In this document: positions 22,636 through 34,900 of the stretch, one piece after another
Layout: every line of letters begins with the position of its first letter
Position numbering within the stretch: position 1 is the stretch's first letter
Made by a program: the position numbers and the translations under genes
Assembly: GCF_963259705.1 (NCBI RefSeq)
Contig: NC_081851.1
Location: 60,348,855-60,412,854 of the forward strand
Direction of reading: 5' to 3'
DNA length: 64,000 bases
DNA from: Myotis daubentonii
Lineage: Eukaryota > Chordata > Mammalia > Chiroptera > Vespertilionidae
The notes under the pieces: model-generated
What the model saw: only the letters and a program-made list of their open reading frames with translations
Told to the model about the DNA's origin: nothing
Databases searched by the model: none

Positions 22636-23335
22636 AAGAGAAAGAAGGCATTAGAGGCAGAGGCCACTGACATTGCAACACACTGTTTACAAGATTTTTG
22701 CAAAAATTCTGCTGCAACAGCTGACAAGAACAGCTAAAGGCATGAATCTGGCAGTCTGCCATGGAAAGGCGGGAAAGAGCTGACAGTTTGATGAACTTAA
22801 GAGAAGTCACAAAGAGTGGTGCAAAAGAAATTTACTAGGTTTTGAGCAGGGTAAAAGCTTTTTGCTCAGACAACACCAATCATGTATACACAGACTAGAC
22901 AATAATACAAAGCAGTTTAAGATCAAGGAGCATAGGAAATATTACTTGTAATACAGACTATAAGAAATATAGAAAAATCATAGATTAGTGCTAGATACCA
23001 TGTGTGCCTTTTATCTTAATTCTTTAAAAAGAAAAATCCCAGATCTTAGCTTGGGAAAGTATTTTTAATTATAAGTCAATGAAACAAATAAAAACCAGTG
23101 AGGTTTCATTGAGTAATTGAGAAAATATTGATGGAAGTCTAGAGATTTAACAGAATGCAGGGTTTGGAAAAGTAGGTTTACAGCTGTGAATATATGAAAC
23201 ACAGTTTATTCTTGTATTATTATTTATTAATTATTGTATTATTTTCCATATGAACTATAAACCTACTTTTACCCCACCCTGTATTTCTAAACAAATATCT
23301 TTGCATTGCTATAATTTTATTTCCTCACTCATAAG
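22636..23335. other. no recognisable feature
   Basis: About 700 bp AT-rich unique-looking sequence. Confidence 0.4.
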
Positions 23336-23545
23336 CAAGGTATAATAATACTTTGAGACTCAGAAGATCTTTGTGAACATTAAATGCAATGATGTTTGTG
23401 AAAATTGTCAGTATTATTCAATCTTTAGCATCATCATTATTATTCCAGCTCTAGTCCTACTTAAGTTGTGTGACCTTAAATGGAAGAGGGGAGATGAGGA
23501 GGTTAGACCAGATGACCCCTTTAAACTCTCACTGTCTATGCTTAT
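23336..23545. mobile_element. possible MIR fragments
   Basis: 'tttgtgaacattaaatgcaatgatg' resembles a sense MIR 3' part, and CAGCTCTAGTCCTACTTAAGTTGTGTGACC the tRNA-derived 5' part of a second copy. Weak. Confidence 0.35.
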
Positions 23546-23899
23546 ATAAATCATTATTTCCTCTTCAAAAATACATAAGTATACTTTGTAACAGATAAGC
23601 AATTAAAATGCATAAGAACATACCACCCCCATACCCAGTGGGTAGAGAGAAAGAGAAATTAAACTGACAAGGAGAGAGCAAAACTGCCCATCCAATCCCA
23701 TACATTGTGTGTAGCATGCAGATTTACCAGTTGTAAGAAAACACTTGTAAGATTTAAAAGCAGTATAGTAAAATTTTGAAAATAAAGATTAATATGTAGG
23801 CAGAGCCCCGTCACATTCCATTAAAAGGTCAAATGCCAATAACAGAATCACATAGCAATGCCACCTTTCCATTTATTTGGTCAACTCCTAATGATTCTA

Positions 23900-24145
23900 C
23901 AAAGCTCCATCCAAAAGTCTGTCACCTCCCTTTCCCAAATTGCTCATCAAGCACTGGGTATATCGTAGGCTTACCAGTCATTTATCCTTGGTTATTTTTC
24001 ACATCTACCTACACCCTACATTGCTAGATACTTAAGAATTAGAATAATGTCTTATCCAAGTTTATAGCCAGGCAAATCACAGGGTCTGAGCCATAAAATG
24101 TGTTCAATAATGCTAGTTTGTAAATTGAGTTAATTAATTGAATAT
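23900..24145 (+). mobile_element. L2 3' end
   Basis: 'tgctagatacttaagaattagaataatgtctta', then 'ccaggcaaatcacagggtctgagccataaaatgtgttcaataatg' parallel the L2 3' end. Confidence 0.5.
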
Positions 24146-24589
24146 TGAAAATGCAAAGTGCATCATAGAAGCTAGTTCATAGGTCAAGAGAAAAGACTTC
24201 TGACTTTAAATGGCATCTGACACAGTGTCCCTAAAATTTCTTTCAAAATAGCCATGAATATGGAGGATTAAAATATCCCACTCTGAAAAGTAAGACATTT
24301 TCATTAGCCGTGATACTAACGGAACTGTGCTGAAGACTGCAATCGGTAAACCCTTGTGTTTTGCTGCTGCCTGAATAGAAAGACTGCCCACCTGGAAAAA
24401 GTCACAAAGTTACATTTCTCCCAAATTGTCTGGTTCCTTGGAATAAGAATACAAGATCTGTCCCAACCCAGAACCAGATAACTGACCTTTTTTGACTAGC
24501 TGCTGCTTTTTAAGGCTGTCAAAATATTATATCCCACTGCCCCCCCTCCCCTGCAACTTATAAAGATTCAATTTATGAATTATAGGTAA

Positions 24590-24945
24590 AAGAAACTAAA
24601 GCAGGTGGAATAGAAATTATAATCAATGACATAACTGGAAGTCACAAATTGAAAAAATGTCTTAAATATACAGATTTAAGGAGCCCACAATGTTTCAGAG
24701 GACTATACATATATGTATCAAATCCACAACTAAGTGCATTCTTGGAAGAGATTTTAATATAAATGTGAAGAAAATATTCTTCAAGAATCCAGACAGGAAT
24801 AGTAAATTGCATTTAAAGAGGGAAATGTCATACTGGTCTTAGACTTCTTCTCTGTATTATTAGATGTTGGAAGAAAATTAAACAGAATTTTGTGGAGAAC
24901 ATTGCAATCCAAAATTTTATACCCAGTTTTTATGACCCTTTTACT
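24590..24945 (+). mobile_element. old L1/HAL1 fragment
   Basis: 'acttcttctctgtattattagatgttggaagaaaattaa', then AATCCAAAATTTTATACCCAG resembles the ORF1-side segment of L1M/HAL1 elements. Broken frame. Confidence 0.5.
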
Positions 24946-27637
24946 TGCAAGTGAGAGGAAGTCTAGTTCAACCTAGCTTAAGGGGTAAATAAATGAATCT
25001 ATTGGCTCGCAAAACTTCCAAGGTAACTTTAGGTACAGCGGGACCCAGGGCCTCAAATAAAGTCATTCTTTCTCTCTCTCTTTCTCCCCACCATCTTCTG
25101 CTTCATCTTAGGTCTTCTTTATTTCAATATTGACCTCATTTTATCCCACAATAAAGATACTCTTTCCCTATCCCAGGAATCATGGCCAAGGAGACAATTG
25201 CAGGCCCACATTGTCTTAGCAAATGAAAGATAGACTCTACATCCATGAGATTTTTAATTTTATAAAAATACTTTGGTTATTTGTACTCAGACCATGTCTA
25301 GTCACCCTGGATGAGAGATTGGTCCATTATTTTGAAGGCCTGGGTCACTTGCTGCTCCTGTAGCCAGAGGCTACACTGTGATTAACAGTCTCACAAGAAC
25401 CTAATGAAATGGGAGAGAAGCATGTCCTTCACAGAAAAAGAGGTAGGCACAGACAATAAGAGCAAATATCAACTACATTTCCTCCATGCCTATTAAGCAC
25501 ATATTCATATGCATTTCTGCATTTATAATTCCATAAGTGCCTCCACCTAATGTTTATCCAACTAACGTATAACTAAAATCACACTTACTTCAAAGATAGA
25601 CAACTCAGAATCACATCCAGTTACCAGCCCATCTTCATGCCCGGGATCTCTGGATGATGCACACATTTCTGACATCCACATATGTCTCCTCTTGATCCCC
25701 AAACCTGCAGATTAAATGATTAATGTAATAATCACCTATACTTCCATTACACAGTAGAGGAGGGAAACAGGATACATATCTTCAATTAAAACTAAATTCA
25801 GAAAAGGTGGCATCACATATGCCATAGCATATAACATACCCCAAAGAATAACATAGCAAGGATGTACATCTTGGCAGTAGAACCAATCTGACTGCCCCAA
25901 GCTTTTCCCTGTGCACAGATGGACCAAATTCATCATTTTTCAAGGCTGTGCTTAAAATAAATGCAGTGCATACATTTTTCTAGAGGCCCTGCCCCTTAGC
26001 ATCCCTCTTACACTTGATGTTGTTACAAGGACCTGGAGATTGCCTTAGAAACCTGGCAATCACTAGTTCCTTTGGGTTGTCATTTCTCAATTTAATACTT
26101 TGAAACCCCTAGTCATCTACCGATTGTGCCTACATCTGGAAGTGAAGAGCGGTGTCCTGGATTATAGGCCAGACTCTTTTGCATTGCTGTCCCTTAGCAG
26201 CGGGTCTTAGCCTTCAGCTAAATGCCTCCTGAATGACTCAGGCTGAGGTATTGAGGCAGAACTAATAATCAGTGCTGGGTCCTAGCTGAACTCACGTTGG
26301 TTGACTATTTACTAGAGAATGAAGTGTTATCCTCAACACCAGCAAATGCTAAGCAGGATAATTTGGGAAGGGGCTTAAAGGATAAGGTTTAAAGATTTCT
26401 TATATTTTTTCTGAGTCCAAATCATATCCCCTACTGTGTCTTCCATCTCTCAACCTGTGCCAATACTAATTTCAGCTTGGGGCAGCAATATTGGTTTTTG
26501 TAGTTCCATGAGGTATATGATTCTCTGACCCACAGAGTCTTAAATTACTGCTCACATCCAAATGGGGAAAAGATAGCTCTTAACTAAGTTATATATTATT
26601 CCCTTCATGCTTTCAGTGGGACCAATTTATTCTTGAAACTTTTTCTTTTCCTGAAACACATCAAGAAGCAGAAAACATCCTAAAATTTTGATGATTTCTC
26701 TAATACTCCAATCTCAGCAGGTGCATGGTCTGAGTCAAAAGAAACAACAGGTGACCCTTCAGTCATACATCTCAGAACAGCATAACAAAGATTGTCAACT
26801 TTCCTGCCCTTGGTATGGGGGTGTCTCCATCCCCTCCATGCTTAGCCTCAACCAAACCCTCATTGTAGAGTCTGTCTCTAGCAATGGCCTGCTCCTAGCA
26901 TCAATTCTAGACTTCTTTTTTTCTTCTTTTCAGTTGTAAAGGATAGAAAACCAACCCAATCTATCTTAAGAAAAAAAACGAAGGAAATTTATTGAATTGT
27001 ATGACTGGAAAGTTCAAAAGTGAGAATTCAATAACAGCTGGATGAAAGATCTCAAACAATTCACCTGGACCCACTCTCATTTTCTCATTCTGTACTCTCC
27101 AGCTCTTTCTCCCTCCATCTCTCAGACCTGCTTGTTTCTGTTTTGTTTGTTTCATTTTATTTATGTTGGCCTCATTCCCTCTCGCCATAGATGGACTGTG
27201 TTCACATGACAGGAAACATGGCCATTGGCATCCCAACCCTACATCCATACAGTTCACAATCCATACGTGTAATTTAATTCAGGGGCCCGTTTCTGGTTCC
27301 CTAACACAACCATGTGAGCCAGCTCCACAGTAGAGAAGTATAAGTCACTAACACCCAGACCAGGCTACGCAAGGGGCTCCCTGTTTCCTGCCATAACATT
27401 AAATTCAGGACAGTTCCAGCATCCCAAGGTCCACCCAGATTCCTTCCTGACCAGAACAAGCTTGGCAGGCCCAATGGCGATCGCTACTTTCTGGAAGCTA
27501 AAAGGATGTGGATTTTAGGACAAGAAGAAAGAAAAAGAAAGTGCTGAGATGTACTGATTCCAAAGAAAGAGTCACCCTTCAGTAATTTGCCCAAGTTACA
27601 AGAAATTCTCAGAAGTTCATAGAGAGGACCAAAATTA
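24946..27637. other. 2.7 kb, mostly unassigned
   Basis: Two stretches (about 24950-25260 and 26940-27260) share a layout: a 'naatttattgaattg'-like start, CTCTTTCTCCC-type centre and ATGGCCAAGGAGAC / AACATGGCCATTGGCATCCC ends. They look like copies of one old interspersed repeat I cannot name. The rest is unique-looking. Confidence 0.35.
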
Positions 27638-27645
27638 GCCTAGTT

Positions 27646-28041
27646 CAGTGGTCAGCAAACCGCGGCTCGCGAGCCACATGCAGCTCTTTGGCCCCTTGAG
27701 TGTGGCTCTTCCACAAAATACTATGTGCAGGCGTGCACGTACAATGCGATTGAAACTTCGTGGCCCATGTGCAGGAGTCGGTTTTCGGAAAGGAGATAGA
27801 TGAAACAAGTATACAACACGAGTGTGGATGGGAGAGTTGGAAGGGGTCAACCTCAGTGAACGTACCTCAATCAGATTGAGGATGTTTTTAGTAAAGGCCA
27901 GTTTAGGAGTACCCTAATTAAATTAATAACAATGTACCTACCTATTTCGTTTAAGTTTAAAAAATTTGGCTCTCAAAAGAAATTTCAATCGTTGTACTGT
28001 TGATATTTGGCTCTGTTGACTAATGAGTTTGCCGACCACTG
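27646..28041 (+). mobile_element. non-autonomous hAT element, 396 bp, perfect TSD
   Basis: Terminal inverted repeats CAGTGGTCAGCAAAC and GTTTGCCGACCACTG, with a perfect 8-bp duplication GCCTAGTT at 27638-27645 and 28042-28049. The left end carries the GCGGCTCGCGAGCCACATG palindrome. No transposase frame is present. It is the longest copy in the window of the family seen at 21877, 53457 and 58435. Confidence 0.95.
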
Positions 28042-28224
28042 GCCTAGTTCAAGGGAACGCCTGGCCAAGAACCAGGCAAGACATAAAGACCATCCCACAA
28101 GTATACTATCGATATTGAGCTTGTTTAGATACAGCTTCTCAGAAACACTGCCATTTGATATTTCATTTTTCCAAATCCTTCTCTTTCCAGCCTGTCTTTC
28201 TTTTAGCTATCCTTTAGCTACCCT

Positions 28225-28416
28225 TTGTTATTGATTTGTTATTTGACTGTATTGTATGTGTATGTGGCCTGTAGATGATCAATTCTTGAATTTATTGAGA
28301 CTTGTTTTATAGTTGGTATATGGGCAGTTTTTGTAAATATTGCATGACATGTGGGAATTCATATATTTCATGAAATAAAACTTCTTAATTGCAAAAAAAA
28401 GAGAAAGAAAGAAATG
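28225..28416 (+). mobile_element. possible L1 or processed 3' end with A-tail
   Basis: TTATTGAGACTTGTTTTATAG recalls an L1 segment. AATAAAAC at about 28374 is followed 13-14 bp later by a short A-run and GAAAGAAAGAAA, as in a polyadenylated insertion. No target duplication found. Confidence 0.35.
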
Positions 28417-28426
28417 AGTTATGAAG

Positions 28427-28885
28427 GCCATAAAAACATATGGAAGAACATTAAATGCTTGTTGCAAAATGGAAGAAGCCAGTCTAAAAGAGCAGCATAT
28501 TATATGATTCCAACTATATGACATTCTGGAAAAGGCAACTCTATAGGGCAGTGAAAAGATCAGTGGTTACCAGCAGTTTGTGTGGGGGGAAAGAGGGTGA
28601 ATAGCATAGGAGATTTTTTAGGGCAATGAAATTTTTCTGTATGCTACTGTAATTGTGGATACATGACATTATTCATTTGTCAAAACCCACAGAGCTGTAC
28701 AACAGAAAGAGTGAACCCTAATTTAAACTATGGACTTTAATAATAACATGTCAATATTGGCTTATCAATTGTATCAAATAAGCCATATGAATGCAAGATG
28801 TTAACAATAGGGGAAACTGAGGGAGTTTTATGGGAACTCTCAGTACTTTTTGCTCACTCTTTTTGTAAACCTAAAACTGTTCTTA
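28427..28885 (+). mobile_element. L1 (L1MA/L1MB-type) 3' UTR
   Basis: Diagnostic ordered blocks: ATGATTCCAACTATATGAC, AGATCAGTGGTTACCAGCAG, TTTAGGGCAATGAAATTTTTCTGTATG, GTGAACCCTAATTTAAACTATGGAC and CCTAAAACTGTTCTTAAAATAAAGTCT. Confidence 0.9.
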
Positions 28886-28897
28886 AAATAAAGTCTA

Positions 28898-29151
28898 GCC
28901 AGTTTGGTTCAGTGAATAGAGTGTCAGCCCACAAACTGAAGGGTCCCAGGTTCGATTCCGGTCAAGGGCACGTACCTCGGTTGCAGGCTCAACCCCCAGC
29001 ACTGGTCAGTGTGCATGCAGGAGACAACAAATTCATGTGTCTCTCTCACACTGATGTTTCTCTCTGTCTTCCCCCCCCCCCCTCCACTCTCTCTACAAAT
29101 CAATGGGAAAGTATCCTCAGGTGAAGAATAACAAAAAATTTAAATAAAAAT
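28898..29151 (+). mobile_element. Ves-related SINE in the end of an L1
   Basis: Head with TTTGGTTCAGTGAATAGAG and B-box GGTTCGATTCC, body with CAACAAATTCATGTGTCTCTCTCACACTG, C12-run, and ATCCTCAGGTGAAGAATAAC tail. Perfect duplication AAATAAAGTCTA (28886-28897, 29152-29163). This body type is the same as the copy at 49609. Confidence 0.93.
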
Positions 29152-29293
29152 AAATAAAGTCTAATAATAATAAAAAAAAAACACCACATACTTGGCTGAA
29201 GCATCTTTTAGTGCCAGAAATAAGGAAGTGCTCAAAAACAATATGTGGGTATGTCAGAAGCACACAGGAGCCAATCTAAAAGAGTCCCCAGTT

Positions 29294-29500
29294 GCCCTAA
29301 CCGGTTTGGCTCAGTGGATGGAGCGTTGGCCTGCGGACTGAGGGGTCCCAGGTTCAATTCCGGTCAAGGGCATGTACCTTGGTTGCGGGCACATCCCCAG
29401 TGGGGGGTGTGTAGGAGGCAGCTGATCGATGTTTCTAACTTTCTATCCCTCTCCCTTCCTCTCTGTAGAAAATCAATACAATATATTTTTTAAAAAAATA
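29294..29500 (+). mobile_element. young Ves SINE, full length
   Basis: GCCCTAACCGGTTTGGCTCAGTGG head, GGTTCAATTCC B-box, CTGATCGATGTTTCTAAC body, AATCAATACAATATATTTTTTAAAA tail. Duplication AAAGAGTCCCCAGT (29279-29292) / AAAGAGTTCCCAGT (29501-29514). Confidence 0.95.
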
Positions 29501-29514
29501 AAAGAGTTCCCAGT

Positions 29515-30345
29515 AGCCAAAGCTGGATTGACTTGTATAACAAATAAATAATGATGTCATGGGGTTATAATCCAAAGAATAAAACAAATATCCACAAGTC
29601 CATCTGATATAAATAAACAAATAAGTAAACAAAGAAGGGACCACTCTTCCTTACAGACGAATTCCAATTGATAAATACAGAGGCATGAGGAAAACAGAAA
29701 ATCACCAGAACACTACAGTAATAATTGCAACATGAATGTGCAAATTCATGGAAACTTGAAGAAAAATAGGATATTTTCATGGTCTCAAAATACTGTCTAC
29801 AAAGTTTATTAATTGCAACGGGAAAATAATAACCGTATGGTGGAGAAACCTGGCAGACACCACCTTAACCGAGTGACCAAGGTTACCATCACAAGTAATA
29901 AAATATATTGAATCATGTATCCACCCGGATGATGCATTGAGAAGGGTATATAGCATCCTTCCCAAAAATGTATAGTCACATCTAATTATGAGAAAACATC
30001 AGGAAAACCCAAATAGAGGGGCATTCTATAAAATACCTGATCAGACTCTTCAACAGCATCCAGGTCATGGGAGACAAGGAAAGGCTGAGGTGCTGTGACA
30101 TTGGGGAGGACTAAACTCAAGGAGATCATGGCTGGCTCCTGGGCCAGACAAGGGACAGCAGTGGGAGGAAAACTGATGGAATCTGAATGAAGTCTGCAGT
30201 ATGCTTAATTGTTTTGTGTAATTTTCATAATTGTATTGTGGTTATGTAAGACATTAGAGGAAATTGAGTGGAAGGCATATGGAAAGTCTCTGTACTATTT
30301 TCGTAACTCTTCTGTAAGTCTAAGCTTATCTCAAAATAAAAAGTT
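29515..30345 (+). mobile_element. old L1 3' end
   Basis: 'gaggggcattctataaaatacctgatcagactcttcaa', 'caggtcatgggagacaaggaaaggctgagg', GATGGAATCTGAATGAAGTCTG, ATTGTATTGTGGTTATGTAAGA and CTCTGTACTATTTTCGTAACTCTTCTG are the block order of a mammalian L1M 3' UTR. Non-coding. Confidence 0.75.
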
Positions 30346-32052
30346 AAAAACAATAGTTGGTGTTTTTCTATGCTGGCTTTTGTTACCAGTGTCTAAACTA
30401 TTTATGGGGCTGGGAAAATTACTAACTAAAAGTTTTTCTTTCCCTCAAAGACAGAGTTATATAAACAATATCATCATCTTCACTAATGAGAGATCATTAA
30501 TTGAGTGAGAATTAACCAAAAAAGGAAGGAAAACACCTTATAGAAAAAGAAAAGGGAGAAATAATATTAGCACATTCTGCTAAACAAAGTTAATATGTAA
30601 TTGTAAACATTTAAGTATTCATACTGTATAAATGCCTTTTGCAAATGAGATTATAGATTTGCTTGCAAACAGAAAGCATGCTAAATAAAGGTAAGGTGCT
30701 ATTATTTAAAACAACAACAACAACCAGTGGATGATATTGGCAGCAATCCTTGCAGAAATCTCAGGCTTCCAGGAAGATGCTATCTATAAAGAAACATGCA
30801 CTGCACACAGCATCCCCACAGCTAGATGGGAGACAGCAAAGGAGAACTAAACATTCCGCTCTGAGTTCTCCCATGAATTGAAATTGATTGGCTTGCTGGA
30901 CAGTAACATGGTGACTTTCAGGATGAATATTCAGGGGACGGAATCCTCAAGCTTCAGATTGCTCAAGTTTCTCTGTGGAACCCGGGCAAACGTAAACAGG
31001 GACTTAGCCCAAGTAAGTGGCCCTTCAGCTCTGGTACTTGTAACTATGAGCACGCCTGTGTTGCTCCTATCCACTCAACTGCCCTCCTCCCTTTTATCCA
31101 CAGAGCTGACGAAGCACAAGGACCTGGCCGGGGGAGGGGGGCGGGGTGGGGGGAGCAAAGGGGGGCTGAAATCTGTGCGTTTACATCAGTTCTGCAGGAC
31201 ACAGCAAAATCCGAAATGGACTGTGACCTGCTGGTAATCTTTCACAGCGAATCAAGTGATCATTGATTAAAAATAGCTTTGAACATGTATCACACATCTA
31301 TTTCAGGCCTCGTTTTATTTGGAATGCAAATTCTGCTGGAAGCCAGAGCTACAGGAGCAGCAGCTGGAAATCTACTCAGACATTCTAGCCGATTCACACC
31401 AAGCCCAGTTGGCAAATGAATGCTATTCTGCGGTCCCAGGGAAGGAGAGATGGTTAATTATGCCCTCCTGCCCAGTGGTTTCTATTATGGACACATCTGG
31501 ACTGAGAGGCTCATTTGAAATCCCCAAATTCACTGTTTTCTAGAGCCTAAACCAAGTTTAAAAATTGATTTATGAGGATGAGACGGTAGTGCATGCAAAC
31601 TGCCTTGCCCACAGACACCAAGGCAGGCGCCCATGAAAGTCTGTCCTCATTCCAAAGGCTCTTTTATGCCTCAGGTGCTTATATTTTCATCAGTGTTTCC
31701 TACCAGTTCCGAAAATGCAGTGTTTGGACAGGTTTCTCAGTAAATAATAAATAAAGCACACACCCCCATTCCTGTTTCTCGGGGCTAAGGATTTTTATTT
31801 CCAGGACGCCTTCAACCACTGCGAGCTGTGATATTTTCATCTCTGAAAGGAAGGCGGGCTGGGACCTTGCCTGTTTCCAAGAGGAAGCCTTTCAAGGAAT
31901 GCCTGTGCCCTGCGTGGAGACACAGCCATGTGCTCGGAGGAAAACTTCCTCCAAGAGATCACTGACTCCTGTTCTGGCAGCAGGAGTGGTGGAGCAGAGA
32001 CTGCACTGTTGGAGGTGCGTCTTTGAGAAGAGAATTAGAGCTGACCAGGGTG
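30346..32052. other. 1.7 kb without recognised repeat
   Basis: Unique-looking. Contains a G-rich stretch at 31128-31168 with several G-runs of four to six, and a 119-codon frame (30878-31237) with no recognised domain. Confidence 0.45.
31128..31168 (+). other. G-quadruplex-prone stretch
   Basis: Successive runs of five, six, four, six and six G separated by one to six bases. This satisfies the usual four-run pattern. Confidence 0.75.
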
Positions 32053-32283
32053 GCCCTAACCGGTTTGGCTCAGTGGATAGAGCATTGGCCTGTGGACTGA
32101 AGGGTTCCAGGTTCGATTCCGGTCAAGGGCATGTACCTTGGTTGTGGGCACATCCCCAGTAGGAGGTGTGCAGCAGGCAGCTGATTGATGTTTCTCTCAT
32201 CGATGTTTCTAACTCTCTATCCCTCTCCTTTCCTCTCTGTAAAAAATCAATAAAATAGATTTTAGAAAAATAAAATGAAATAA
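32053..32283 (+). mobile_element. young Ves SINE, full length
   Basis: GCCCTAACCGGTTTGGCTCAGTGG head, perfect B-box GGTTCGATTCC, two ATCGATGTTTCT-type motifs and an AATAAAATAGATTTT tail. The flanks AGCTGACCAGG and AGCAGACCAGA look like a diverged duplication. Confidence 0.94.
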
Positions 32284-32699
32284 AGCAGACCAGAGCGGCT
32301 ATTCAAATTTTACAGGACCTTAATTTTAGCCAACTGGCTACTTCCTATTGCACTTTGGCCTCAAATAACACAGGTCCCTAAACCTCCCTATGCCTCAACC
32401 CATCTTCCCAGTGTTCACAGAGTGGAGAGCATCATCAGACCAGGCAGCAGCCCCAAGGCAGAGATGTAGGGCAGGCATCCTTGAAGAGTCAGGTATCCCC
32501 GCCAGGAGGCGATATCAGAAGCACCGGGAGTGCCATGAAACCAAATGCGAAGACTATGAATGGCCCTTCCCACTGAAGTCCTGTAAGGGAATGACAGATG
32601 AGGGTCAGATCTGGGGGAAACAAGGTGGCATCCAGATTTACTCAACAGAAAATTGAAGGGGTGGGGCCTGGGTTCCGAAACCAAATGGAAGGAGCATGG
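32284..32699. other. no recognisable feature
   Basis: Overlapping frames on both strands (88 and 114 codons) have no recognisable domain. Confidence 0.4.
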
Positions 32700-32945
32700 C
32701 GCCCTGGAAGAGCAAGTGCTTTGGAAGCAAACAGATTTGCATTCAAATCCCAGTTCCACTGCAAGAGTTCCAGCAATTTCCTTGTCTTCTCTGGGCCTCT
32801 GTTTCCCTCATAGAAAATGGGCCTAATAATGCTTTTTTTTTTTTTAAAGGAATTGTATGAGAATTAAATTAGAAAGACTATGGGGAGGGGTAAAAAAAGA
32901 AAAAGCTAGGCTCAGAGTGGCATTCTGTAAATGTTAACTATCCTG
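32700..32945 (+). mobile_element. MIR SINE
   Basis: TTGCATTCAAATCCCAGTTCC, then CTCTGGGCCTCTGTTTCCCTC, then AAAATGGGCCTAATAATG, then GAATTGTATGAGAATTAAATTAG: near full-length sense MIR with a T-run inserted. Confidence 0.88.
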
Positions 32946-32963
32946 CTCCCTGCTCCCTTGACC

Positions 32964-33156
32964 CAGTGGTTCTTGCCCTTGGCTGCAGATTAGAATCGCC
33001 GGGGAATTTTTGAAACCACTACTATGCCTGAGCCTCCCCTGCCCCAGAGATCCTAAATGTAATTGATGTGGGACAAGATTCAGTGATCAGTATTTTCAAA
33101 TGTCTTTAAGACCCTCCCAAGAGATTCTAATATGTTTCTAAGACTCAGAACCACTG
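32964..33156. mobile_element. MER5A-like hAT-Charlie element
   Basis: Ends CAGTGGTTCTTGCCCTTGGC and AAGACTCAGAACCACTG, centre 'agattagaatcgccggggaat' and 'gattcagtgatcag'. The length of 193 bp is close to the usual 189 bp. Duplication no longer visible. Confidence 0.88.
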
Positions 33157-33209
33157 CCCAAGTATATCAGAATGAATATCATTTTTGTATTTGAAATTTT
33201 CTATTTTGG

Positions 33210-33385
33210 TTTAGGCAAATATTTTACTTATCTGAGGCTTAACTTTTTTATTATTTTAACAATGGGGAATAATATTCTGAATTTATAGGATTTGAATATA
33301 TTTGAGATATATTTATTAAAACTCCTAAAAAAAGAAACTGGCAATTAGTAGATGCTCAATAAGTATTCATTATTTTTCCTTTGTT
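33210..33385 (+). mobile_element. MIR fragment
   Basis: 'tttacttatctgaggcttaac', 'aacaatggggaataatattc' and 'tagtagatgctcaataag' follow the sense MIR 3' order. Confidence 0.55.
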
Positions 33386-34650
33386 GTTTTCTTATCATTA
33401 GTCAGGGAGCATATATGTCCCGAATATTATTAGAATACATAAGAACAACAGATGTGAGATACTGCCAGTCAGACAGTTTTGAAATTAAGATAATCACTAA
33501 CTACCTTAGGCAAGACTGTCTTACCTATCTTCTGATGGAACATGCGGTTAAATCATAGGATAGGGAAGGCAACTATGACGTCCATTTACCTCATTCTTCC
33601 CTTCTATGCTCATTGCAGACATCTCTAATGAATCACAGCACCCTTTCCTACTGAGCCCCTCTGAGGCCTCAAAATCCTTTGCCATAGAGATCTCTCAGGC
33701 ATACACCGGCAATTAATCAGAGCTGGAATATGCACGGAAATAAATTTGCCATCCTTATCTTAGGTGATGGGCTGCCTTACGCCGGCAAATGAGGCATATT
33801 TCAGAAATGATTAAGTGGGTTCCCTGGTATGTAGGGAGTGTGTGGCCAGAGATAAAGGCAGATCCTCATAAGGCCCAACTTTATACAATCTGATCTATAC
33901 TAAGCTAAGAATCTATGCTTTCTGGCGAGTGCAGGGAACATAGCGGGGGAGTGGGTAAACACCAAGTAAAAAATGAAAGAGCCGGTGTCTGCATGGTGCT
34001 TAGTGCACTCAGGGTGTGCCTACCTCCCACAATTTCCAGAAAGTGCTATCAGATCATTTTCCAAAAGCCAGATTATTTCTCTAATTTAAGAAACGTGAAG
34101 CCAACTCTTGCAGTGTTTCTTCCCCAAGGTGACAGGCAGAGGCTCTGATGAGAAAGCTCAAGTCTGTGGGTGAAGGCTTGGCATTCATACCTGCAGGCTT
34201 CCAGAGCTGAGAGCTTTTAAACACGGAGGCCAGAAGATTGGTGCGAATGGCTGGAGTCCTCACCTGCTGTGCCCACCCGAGGACAGCCAGCACTTCTGAA
34301 AATGAAGCTTCTGCTAATCCCTCTTACTATTGGTTAACCCCTTTGCTGTGTTCACTTGTGACACAGCAGCATTAGCCCCTGCTGGACAATATCCGGACAG
34401 TTTAGTGCTGAATCCACAGCAGGCAAAAGCAATAATTCTGATAGCCTGTTTAAAAGTCTTTTATTTGGGGCTTTATCAACTACATAAAGATATGTCATTA
34501 AACTCAAAGTCAACATATCCCCAACTCAATTTCCTTTTATCTGGATCCCAAATATGCCTGCAGTTACGTTAAGGCCACCCCACACTTGGGGAATGTAATG
34601 AAGGGAAAGGGGGAATAGAAAGAGACAGCTGTCTTAACAATTTTGGTCAA
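33386..34650. other. 1.26 kb without recognisable feature
   Basis: Unique-looking sequence; no coding or repeat signal recognised. Confidence 0.45.
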
Positions 34651-34663
34651 AATATCTTACTTT

Positions 34664-34841
34664 GGCCCAGCTGGTGTGGCTCAATTGGTTGAGCATCACT
34701 CTGTACACCAAGAGGTCACTGGTTCCATTTTCCAGTTAAGGCACATGCCCAGGTGGATTGCAGGTTCGATCCCCAGTAGGGGGCCTTGCAGGAGGCAGCC
34801 AATTGATGGATGTTTTTCTCTTTCATCATCGATGTTTCTCT

Positions 34842-34900
<59 letters not shown>

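Noticed and set aside
25950..25995. Helitron 3' end suggested by CTAGAGGCCC at about 25981
   Set aside because: No hairpin before it and no AT-rich partner end within 1 kb; chance match.
28225..28416. Processed pseudogene 3' UTR
   Set aside because: An AATAAA plus A-run is present, but no coding remnant or target duplication is visible and part resembles L1.
28898..28980. tRNA gene
   Set aside because: tRNA-like heads with A- and B-boxes here are parts of SINEs with target duplications and tails, not standalone tRNA genes.
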